Below are positions 55,936-64,000 of a stretch of 64,000 bases of DNA, piece by piece. This DNA comes from Emydura subglobosa (Eukaryota; Chordata; Testudines; Chelidae): assembly GCA_007922225.1 (NCBI GenBank), contig ML679970.1, positions 43,620,323 to 43,684,322 on the forward strand. The letters run 5' to 3'. The notes beneath the pieces were generated by a model. It was given only the letters and a program-made list of their open reading frames with translations, did no database searches and was not told where the DNA came from. The position numbers were made by a program, and so were the translations under genes. Every line of letters begins with the position of its first letter. Within the stretch, counting starts at the first letter, position 1.

Positions 55936-58049
55936 ATTGGCTGCAGCACCAGAGGCTTGATCCCTGATCTCATCTGGCAACATCTCTGCCCCTCTGCAAG
56001 GATCAGCTGCTCTCACACCTGAAACAGCAACTGCCTTTGGGTTTGCACACAGAGCCCTGCAAACTCCTCCAGCAGCTGGCCCATGCCAGGACAAGGCCGG
56101 TTCTGAGCAAAAGATCTGCCCCGGCTCCACACAGACAGACAGACAATCTCTAACCCTGGGAACTGCTTCCACCCCCTGGAACCAAGCACAGAGGGTCCCG
56201 AATGCAGCCAGTGCTGGGGCTACTGGGAGGGGATTATTCCCACAGGGAAACCCAGCCCAGCATTAATGCATCTGAACCATCGCCAGCTCCCACTACCAAC
56301 AGCTCAGGACACAAAGAGAACTCCCTTGTACTGCCCGCCTGCTGCTCCCTGTGAAAGACGCAGAGCCCCAGAAAGTAAGAGGAGAAACTGAGTCCACACG
56401 CAGCCTCCTGCCGAACCACCTGCAACCTAGCGCCAGCTCTGCAGTGTCCCACCCTCCCCGCTCCCCCGGTCCCAGGTAACACTGAGTCCTCCACGATCCA
56501 CACCTGACTTGCACAGATACCGACATGCCCCACCCCAGCACCAGTTCCTGAGCCCCGGGGGCTGCACCAAACACAGAACTCACCATCCCCTGGGGCCATG
56601 GGGATGGAATTAAGGAATGGAAAATGTACAGGCAAGATCCCTTCTTAAGGGACGGGGCGGGAGTCCCTCACTTGCACAGAACTAAGCAGGGAAGGATCCT
56701 ACAATGGCCCGGCAGGGGAGAGCAGCATGACTGGATCAGGGTCCCTCAGCACCCACTTCAATGGAGATTTAGGGAGAAAACAGCTTTGAAACCCAGAGAC
56801 CCGGCACCGCTTTCTTGCAGGCAGGGAGGCTGGTCCTTTTACACCAGGTCCAAACCGAGTCCGGACAGTGCTGGGCCGGGAAACGGCCCGTGTGGAAAGC
56901 GCTAGGGTGAAGACAGGCACTGCTAAAGATCTACCCCACCCTGCGCTGTGTGTCTCTCTCTCTCTCACAGCTGCAGCAGAGGCTTCCAGGGTTCTGACTC
57001 GGGGAGACCCCTCGTGGCCCCGCCAGCCGGCTGCCTGTCCGAGCCGCAGCTTGCCGGCCCGAGGAAGTCTTTTGATTCCTGGCTACAGAGGGGCATGCTC
57101 AGTTCAACATCTCGCCTCGACGCCCTGGAGCCAGACGTGCAGGCACCAGACACCGTGAACCAAGGGGGTCTGTCTAGATCTGGACGCCATGAGATGGGCT
57201 TTACGTGAAGGGGAAGCGGCGGGAGGGGAACAATTTCCCAGCATCTCCAGCGGTGGCAAGGCGCCACCGTCCCCGAGGGCACGCTGAGGCCGAGAACTGC
57301 ATTGCGAGGGCAGGCCTGCCTGGCTGAGCCAACGCGGCTCCCTGGGGATCGCTGAGGCAGTGGGGGCTAGAGGGGGCAGGTGGCAGGGTCGGGGCCCCAT
57401 CCCGGGGAGATAGCAGGCTGGTGGGGAGGGTGGACCACAGGGCCGCCCTGGCGCTACCCTGCAGCCCTTGCCCAGACGAACCTACAGAAGGCCAGAGCCC
57501 AGCCTGGAGCAGCACACAGAAGGTGAGATGGGACGATGGGGCTTGCCCCCCCCCGCCAGCCCCACCGAGGGTCCGGAGCGGGAGCGAGGGCCTGACCCCT
57601 CCCCCCACAAACCAAGTTCTAGGATGGGGCAGGCGTGCCCGGCTCTGAGAGACGACTCCAGTTGGGGGGGGCAGAATGCCAGCCCCTCCCCCTTTCCAAA
57701 TACACAGCCATCACATGGGGATCCCCCCCCTCCCCCAGCCAAACACAAGCAGCACAGCTGGGGACACGTGCCAGGCTCTGCTGGGGGGGATGGACACTGC
57801 TGCCGGCCAGCCAGCACGGGGGGGGGCAGCTCAGCTCTCACCCCCCTCTCTGCACCTGCCGGGGTTAGCATCCCTCAGACATCGGGGGGGGGGCTATTCC
57901 CCTCCTGCTTAACGAGGGCTCCATGGCCCCCCCATCTGCTCACTCACCCCCCCCAGCACTGCTGCTGCCAGGCTCCTATGGGCACTGGCTGCCCACCCCA
58001 CCAAGCCCCCTGCACAGCCTGCGCCCCCACCCCCCGCAGGACAGCACTT

Positions 58050-58149
58050 NNNNNNNNNNNNNNNNNNNNNNNNNNNNNNNNNNNNNNNNNNNNNNNNNNN
58101 NNNNNNNNNNNNNNNNNNNNNNNNNNNNNNNNNNNNNNNNNNNNNNNNN
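58050..58149. other. Assembly gap, 100 N
   Basis: Exactly 100 N, the conventional placeholder for a gap of unknown size. C- and G-runs surround it. It lies about 0.5 kb from the probable CAMKV exon 1 donor. Confidence 0.99.
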
Positions 58150-58654
58150 CCCGCTCCAGGGGGAGAACAGCTGGCACCGCCGGGCAGCCCCGAGGGCATC
58201 ATTTCCCCGACGCCCCCCGCACGATGCCGGGCTCCCAGGCACACAGAGCCCCCCCCGGGCAGCGAGCTGGGGGTTGCGGGGCAGGAGCCGCTAGAGACGC
58301 GGTGGGGGGACGGGAAGGGGGGGCAGCGGCCGCAGGCTCCATCCCCGAGTAACTTTCTCCGGCCACGATCCGGCCACGCTGCGGGGCTAGTCCTTGCTCC
58401 TTCCCCCCCACCCCGTCCCTGCCCTGGCGGGGGGCTCTTGGAGCCTTCCCCCCCCCTCCGCCGAGGGCGCCGCTCTCCTCTGGGCGGAAGGGGAGTCACA
58501 CCGGAGTCACTCTGAATTCACCCCCTCCCCCCCCGGCTCCGCGAAGCGCTAACTGCGGGGGAGGGGGCGTGCAACAGGCTGGGGGGGGGCACGTCCACGG
58601 CGCCCCCCCGCCGGTCGGGCGAGCTCGCCGCCCGCGCCCCGCCGCTCGGCTCAC

Positions 58655-58850
58655 CTGCACGCCTGCTCCAGCCGCGGGAAGGGTGGCCCGGGCGCTCAGG
58701 GCTCCTCTGCCGCCCGCCCCGCCGTGCCTGGGCCGGGGGAGCCGGGGGGGGGCCGGGCGTCACTGGGCGGCGGGCTGGCGGGGGGGCCGGGCGGGGCAGA
58801 GGGAGCCGAGCGCGCTCCCGGCTCCGGGCACCTCGAGCATCTCCCCGGAG
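58655..58850 (-). other. CAMKV: Probable CAMKV noncoding exon 1 (5' UTR)
   Basis: A strong donor GTGCAG|GTGAGC lies at 58655/58654 on the minus strand within a CpG island, upstream of the coding exons. CAMKV genes have a noncoding first exon. The upper boundary is a guess, because the transcription start is not visible. Confidence 0.5.
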
Positions 58851-58980
58851 TTCGGCGTGGGAAAGTTACAGGGACTGGGCTGGCAGGGGCCCGCCCAGGG
58901 GCGGGGCCCCGGCCCGGTGACGTCACGGGCAAACTTTAGGCTCCGCCCACTGGCCGGCCGAGCGGGTGCCTGGGGGGGGA
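58851..58980 (-). promoter_or_regulatory. CAMKV: Probable CAMKV promoter: GC boxes and a full CRE
   Basis: The palindromic CRE TGACGTCA is at 58918-58925. A GC box GGGGCGGGGC is at 58898-58907 and a CCGCCC at 58943-58948. CpG density is high from about 58560 to 58960. No TATA box. Assigned to CAMKV by position and the donor downstream. Confidence 0.6.
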
Positions 58981-59195
58981 GCCCCCAGCTCTCAGTGGGC
59001 AGCGGGGCAGGGTCACCAGGGTGCCTAGAGCGGGGCAGCACGGGGGCAGCCCTCTGGCCTGTCTGGCCCTGCTGTGGGGCTGGGCGGAGGTCCCTGCAGG
59101 CCCTTCTGCATGCTGCGGGGCAGATGAGAGTTGCCAGCGGCCTGCATTGGGAGGGAGGTGTGGGCCCTGCAGGGGAGCCAGGATGCAGAGCCCCC

Positions 59196-59240
59196 ATTGT
59201 GATCATCTAGCCTGACCTCCTGTAGAGCAGATGAGCTTGG
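59196..59240 (-). mobile_element. CR1-type LINE 3' end scrap
   Basis: ATTGTGATCATCTAGCCTGACCTCCTGTAGAGCAG is the reverse complement of a CR1-family 3' UTR block. Confidence 0.5.
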
Positions 59241-59364
59241 GGGGCAGCCCACATGTGCTGGGCTCAGCATCACTGTGGCACTAGCCATGGTGCTGAGACA
59301 TTCACCAACCCTCCGGTGCTGCAAAGTTCCGTACAAATGTGTTCTGAGTAATACCCCAGGAGGC

Positions 59365-59500
59365 AGATTTGTTTTTCAGGAAAGGGAAACTGAGGCACAG
59401 AGTGGTGAAGTGACACCCCCGAGGACACACTTTACATCACTGCCAGAGCTGGGATTGGAATTTAAGAGTCGTCCCTAGGGTCTAACCACTGAATGGCTCT
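59365..59500 (-). mobile_element. MIR-like SINE fragment
   Basis: GGGAAACTGAGGCACAGAGTGGTGAAGTGACAC, CAGAGCTGGGATTGGAATTTAAGAGTC and GTCTAACCACTGAATGGCTC form the reverse complement of MIR. Confidence 0.75.
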
Positions 59501-60935
59501 CCATCGTTAAATTAGGGCCTGCATTTAATCATGGCTAGGCCTAGTTTGCTATTTATATTTTGATAGTGTCCAGGGATCCCAGTCAGACCACAACACCATT
59601 GTGCTTGTTCTGTTATGTGCAAAGAGCGTGAGTTCACCAGAGTGGGTGCCTGTTGAAGGAATAAAGCCGTGTGAGTAACAGACTCTGGGCTCTGCTGCAG
59701 ACTGAAATATACACAGTGGTACCAAGTCTGCTTTAAACCAATGTACTAGTTATGGGGAGGGGAAATCCATCTCCACATGGCATTTTCTGGGCAGCTAACC
59801 AGCCCTCAATTTGTACTGTGAGACATGGCATAGTGTAGGCAAGTGGTGACTCATGGATGCGTACAACAGCAGCCTGGGGCCAGGGATACCTGAAGTGTCA
59901 GGAAGTCTGGGTGACCCATCAGCCTATGGTTGCTTCCCCAGTTTCATAGGCTGTCACCTCACAGCCCAAATAAACCACCAAAGCACTTGCCTCCCCTTCT
60001 GCCAGCAAATGCCCCATTCCAAACCCTTTGTCACAAACAGCTGAGCTCTCGCGCCTCAAAAACCACAGGATCCAGCTCTCCTGCAGCCTACCCTGGTGCT
60101 TCAGAGGTTGCTTTCCATCATCTTCCTTGTAACCCCCGCCCCCTCCACGTTGGGGCCAGAAGATTTAGAGGAATGGAGCTCTCAGCTCCCCCTGTGGGGG
60201 AGATGGGGAAAACTCAGCGTCATTTACATAAATTAGAATATAGCTTCCCCAGAATCCCACCTTCTGAATTTTCTTGCCTTAGCTGGCTTTTGTTTAGGTT
60301 TGGATTGTATACATCAGGATACATGATTATCATTACTGTAGTCATGAAAAAGCCTAAGGGTTGTGGTGGATATTCCTGGCATGAGTAGGTCACCCTGATG
60401 TTACGAGTAGTGGAGTTTGGTTCGGTGATGAAATGCAGCAAATGAGCACCTGGATTTTAGGCTGATGTAGCTGCTAGTGTATCCTAGAATGGTGTAGTGA
60501 AAGTGTTTGGGTAGAACTGCTGCTGGGGGAGCTCTTCTGTTAATCTTTCTTTTGGGGAGTGAATTTCTTATGGTGAGAGACAATCCTTTTCTATTGCTTT
60601 AGTGGGTGCATATGTTACTGTAGTGTACCTGTACTATTACAAAGGTGTTACTGCAGCCCTTGTAGTGTAGACATATCCACCATAGTGGGGATTTGAGTGT
60701 TTCCTCATCTGCAGATGTCTTTCTTTATTTGGGATATTGGATACCATCACCTTGAGGGCTTGACGGGCCAGTCCTACTTGTTCTTGGCTCTCTTTCCCCA
60801 AGTGTGTACTGCTAACGGAGAGAGATGAGAGAACAGACAGAAGGCCTATGTGGCCCCAGTCACGTCACACTAACTTCCTCCTGCTAGACCGCCCTGCTAG
60901 GCCTCAGAGTCAGCTCCTTGTGCAAAGTCTGGTCC
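59501..60935. other. Upstream intergenic DNA, no gene recognised
   Basis: AT-richer than the preceding 16 kb. A possible MITE end (TGTAGTGTAGACATATCC near 60660) is present. No exon matched the genes that neighbour CAMKV in mammals, such as MST1R or MON1A. Confidence 0.5.
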
Positions 60936-60944
60936 TGCCTTGGG

Positions 60945-61757
60945 AGCAGATATTTCAACAGGGCTAAGAAAGAAGAAAAGGGTGAGGAAAAAAGTAGTGC
61001 CACTATGCGGGATAGGACGGAAGAATCCCATGCACAGCTACAGCCGGGGGACCGACTGGCTAGGCAGCAGTTCTGCAGAAAAGGACCTGGGGGTAACAGT
61101 GGATAAGAAGCTGGATATGAGTCAGCAGTGTGCCCTGGTTGCCAAGAAGGCTAACGGCATATTGGGCTACATTAGTCGAAGCATTGCCAGCAGGTTGAGG
61201 GAAGTGATTATTCCCCTCTATTCGGCACTCGTGAGGCCTCATTTGGAGTATTGTGTCCAGTTTTGGGCCCCCCACTCCAGAAAGGATGTGGACAAGTTGG
61301 AGAGAGTCCAGTGGAGGGCAACGAAAATGATTAGGGGGCTGGAGCACAGGACTTATGAGGAGAAGCTGAGGAAACTGGGCTTGTTTAGTCTGCAGAAGAG
61401 AAGAAAGAGGGTGGATTTGATAGTGGTCTTCAACTACCTGAAGGGGGGTTCCACGGAGGATGGAGCTAGGCTGTTCTCAATGGTAGTAGATGACAGAACA
61501 AGGAGCAATGGTCTCAAGTTGCAGTGGGGGAAGTCTAGGTTGGCTATTAGGAAAATCTTTTTCCCTAAGCGGGTGGTGAAGCACTGGAATGGGTTACCTA
61601 GGGAGATGGTGGAATCTCCATCTTTACAGGTTTTTAAGGCCCACCTTGACAAAGCCCTGGCTAGGATGATTTAATTGGGGTTGGTCCTGGTTTGAGCAGG
61701 GGTTGGACTAGATACCTCCCGAGGTCCCTTCCAACCCTCATCTTCTATGATTATATA
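60945..61757 (+). mobile_element. CR1 LINE, 5'-truncated, with an open C-terminal ORF2 frame
   Basis: An open frame of 244 codons (60940-61674) carries the ORF2 C-terminal blocks: [40 protein letters not shown] and [20 protein letters not shown]. It ends at the normal CR1 stop. The 3' UTR follows (GGGGTTGGACTAGATACCTCC then CCTTCCAACCCTCATC). It lacks the endonuclease and the catalytic RT core, so it cannot move by itself. The intact frame suggests a fairly young copy. Confidence 0.95.
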
Positions 61758-62869
61758 GGGAACTAGGCTGGGCATCAGGGAACTGGCATCTATTTTTGGC
61801 TCTGAGCATGTCTTCCCCTTTAAGTGTGGCAGCTTCCACTCCAGCAATGCTTATCCGCTGGGCAGAAAGTGCTCGGAGAGTGAGAGAAGACAAGCACTAA
61901 ATATGATTAGTAACAATCTCAGGGACTATTGGACAACATTAACTCACTCCTGTCTTCAGAGCCAGGCTTGATATGTTTTGCACAGCAAGTGTGAGTATGC
62001 TTAGAAGGGCAGATGTAGGTGGGATGGGGAAATGTAAATCATTTGGGGTGGCTGCTTTACTCCCCAAGTGGCAACGCAAAATATGTGTGAAACTATACGC
62101 TCTGATCTTATCAGATAGGACAGCATATACTATTCCTTAAATAACACAGGAGCCTGCATTTTCTTCCACAGCCTTATCGTTGGAAGCACAGAGGGCTGGA
62201 TTCTCCTCTCACTTAAATCAGGAATAAATCCTGTAAAGTCAGTGGAGAGACATTGGTGTGAAACTACAGTGAGAGAAAAAATCAGGGCCAGCAGAGAGAG
62301 AGAGAGTGTGTGTGTGTGTGTGTGTGCTGTGAATTTAAACATCCAGTTCCGATAGTCAGCTTTGAAAATCTCAGACACAGCCTTTCCATTATGTATATAC
62401 ACAGGCTTGGCAGAATTTGATTTTTTTAAATATAATTTCAACAGATAATATCCGTGTTTATTTTTAAGCTTTTTAGGTTTTTATTTATTTAAATTTTCAC
62501 AGTTGTGCACAATTATGGGTTTTAAGCATTTTTAGAGATGCGGAAAATTATGTGGTGGGGGTCAGATAAGAAGGAGGGTCAGACAATCATTATTTAGTGA
62601 CTGTAGACATCGAGATTAAAAAAAAATGAAAGATTTACAACCTGTAAAACACAAATTGTTGATGGCACATGCCAAAATAAACACAAGAAATCTCCTTCAA
62701 TCAAACTCGAACAAGTTCTGAAGTGGTTTGTTACTTACTTTGCCTATCTGTAAATTTCAATCATTATAGAAGATGGAAATATTTTTTTGTGTTTGAGTGC
62801 AGCATGAAATTGACCTTTGCTGACATTTACAGATAAAATTCTTCCAAACATATATATAAAGGATATATA
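61758..62869. other. AT-rich intergenic DNA
   Basis: Holds the GA/GT microsatellite and several A/T runs. No gene, exon or named repeat was recognised. Confidence 0.6.
62292..62327. repeat. (GA)n(GT)n compound microsatellite
   Basis: About seven GA units run directly into about eleven GT units. Confidence 0.95.
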
Positions 62870-63560
62870 TAATTAATGAGGGCGGAGCCCTGATGTGTCA
62901 GGAATACATGGAGTTCAGAGATGGGCAGTGAAAATGATCAGTGGCTGCAAATATGCCCATGTTAAGAGAGGCTGGAAAGACCAAGATGGCTACGTTTAGA
63001 AGAGAGGAGTAAGAGCAGACACGACTAGGGCCTGGTCTATACTGCCAGCGAAATTCGGCAGCAGTCGATGGGAGTTACACAGAGTAGCTTGCGTAACTCT
63101 TGTCGACTTCGTAATTTCCGTTTAGCGCACTGTCTTCACGGCACTGCGCCGATGGGAAATGCATACCTGTCGACACAGCGCTAGGCTTTTTTTGGAGGTG
63201 GTTTTAACAGATCGACTTCTGAATCGGTTCAGTGGGACTTCACGGTCAATTTGCCGCCGTCAGTGTAGACATACCCAAAGAGATACACGCTGACAAGTGG
63301 AACGGAACAGGCACTTCTCTTCAGCCTGCCTCCTAGCTGAATGCGGTTGTGTTGCAAGGAAAGGCGGCACATGAAAAAGGAAAAAAGGACCTTTTTTCCA
63401 CACAACACACAATTAGCCTGTGCAAATAACTGCCACAAGGGGTCTCTGAGGTCAAGGCCTTCAAAAGGCCTGGCCATTTCAATGGATAATGGGCACATCT
63501 AGAGTTATAATACAAAGGATTACAGAATTCAATCTCTCCACTGCCCCCATCCCTAGAGAT
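62870..63560 (+). mobile_element. CR1/L3-type LINE relic, split by a MITE
   Basis: Before the MITE, GGAGTTCAGAGATGGGCAGTGAAAATGATCAGTGG is the pre-terminal ORF2 block. After it, ACAACACACAATTAGCCTGTGCAAATAACTGCCACAAGG and GGCCATTTCAATGGATAATGGGCACATCTAGAGTTATAA are the C-terminal block and 3' UTR. 63027-63281 interrupts it. Confidence 0.65.
63027..63281. mobile_element. MITE with GGTCTATACTG / CAGTGTAGAC ends
   Basis: The left end CTAGGGCCTGGTCTATACTG and right end CAGTGTAGACATACCCAAAG pair at about 14 of 20 positions. The inside holds GTCGAC-rich sequence common to sauropsid 'TCTACACTG' MITEs. The target duplication is unclear. Confidence 0.6.
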
Positions 63561-64000
63561 TGGAAGGCATTTAATCCTTCCTGCTTCATGGTGCAAACCG
63601 ACTTGTGACTCACAGAGGCTGGAAAGAAAGTTGACAGAGGGTGGTTTATCCTACAGTGGGACACCCCGGGGGTTCTTGCACCTTTGTCTAGCAGCGACTG
63701 GTGGTAAGAGCTGATGTGAGGAGCTGCAGCCAAGAACCGCTTACAATGCATAGCGACAAAGTTATTGCCCCTGCAACACCCATGATCTACGCTGAGTGCC
63801 GTCCACAGCTACAGCTGCAATGCACTCTCCTAGCAGCGGGGCCGGCCGCTATCAGACACAGCATCCAGGGCCAGGGAGATCCCTGGGCTGCTCTGTCAGT
63901 TCCTCCATTCAACCCCTTTCGCCGTCTCTCTGCTGTTAGGATCACGCTGAGAACCCTCTGCCTGCTGCTACCTACGTCGTTCACGCCATGGGAATGTTTG
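63561..64000. other. Right-end DNA, nothing recognised
   Basis: No exon, repeat or regulatory motif could be supported in the last 440 bases. Confidence 0.5.

Larger units (their letters stand above)
42011..58654 (-). other. CAMKV intron 1 (about 16.6 kb), GC-rich
   Basis: Between the probable noncoding exon 1 and exon 2. Recognised contents are a CR1 3' fragment near 43250-43330, a TG microsatellite at 43125, G-runs (45008-45022), MIR pieces, an L3-like 3' fragment near 55680-55935, a possible alternative first exon at 54.8 kb and the N gap. Long open frames at 44-48 kb are GC-driven and overlap on both strands. Confidence 0.6.

Noticed and set aside
58569..59210. 213-codon plus-strand frame across the CAMKV promoter
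   Set aside because: CpG-island composition, antisense to the promoter, with no domain or conserved start.
59000..64000. Search for MST1R or MON1A exons, the neighbours in mammals
   Set aside because: No exon-like match could be read in this stretch. These genes would lie further right.

Overview
The window is vertebrate nuclear DNA, most likely from a turtle and at least from a non-mammalian amniote. It has spliced genes with GT-AG introns, CpG-island promoters, CA/TG microsatellites, abundant CR1 LINE copies with the 3' end typical of sauropsids, L2/L3-type LINE relics, MIR-like SINEs, hAT and Tigger-like MITEs, a decayed Ty3/Gypsy element and solo LTRs. No bacterial-type operons, CRISPR arrays or RNA genes were seen. 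The turtle assignment is an inference from repeat character.

Two protein-coding genes were recognised, both on the minus strand and in tandem. TRAIP (RING E3 ubiquitin ligase of the replication-stress response) starts in a CpG-rich promoter near 12.2-12.8 kb. It runs leftwards through coding exons 1-4 (12160-12257, 8755-8812, 7195-7278, 1684-1723) and leaves the window. CAMKV (CaM-kinase-like vesicle-associated pseudokinase) has all ten coding exons in the window between 41996 and 18749. Every splice site and reading phase closes, giving a 389-residue protein. Its noncoding first exon and CpG promoter are probably at 58.65-58.95 kb. The TRAIP-CAMKV order and orientation match the human 3p21.31 arrangement.

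Layout: 0-12 kb is TRAIP with intronic hAT, CR1, L3 and MIR copies. 12.2-13.2 kb is the TRAIP promoter with E2F-like sites and a 40-bp minisatellite. 13.2-15.9 kb is intergenic. 15.9-18.7 kb is the probable CAMKV 3' UTR. 18.7-26.7 kb holds nine compact CAMKV exons. 26.7-41.9 kb is CAMKV intron 2, filled with nested mobile elements: L2, a CR1 5' half with an inserted solo LTR, a reverse CR1, and a Gypsy element interrupted by a MITE, a solo LTR and a CR1 tail. 42-58.6 kb is the GC-rich CAMKV intron 1, with a possible alternative TATA-type first exon at 54.8 kb and a 100-N assembly gap. 59-64 kb is upstream DNA with a CR1 copy still open for 244 codons and L3/MITE relics.

The two genes are not known to act in one pathway. 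TRAIP is a proliferation gene and its promoter shows E2F/CHR-like motifs. CAMKV is a neuronal gene and its promoter shows GC boxes and a full CRE. No previously undescribed system was found. The most useful leads are the short CAMKV tail, the possible alternative CAMKV first exon, and the well-dated nested insertions.
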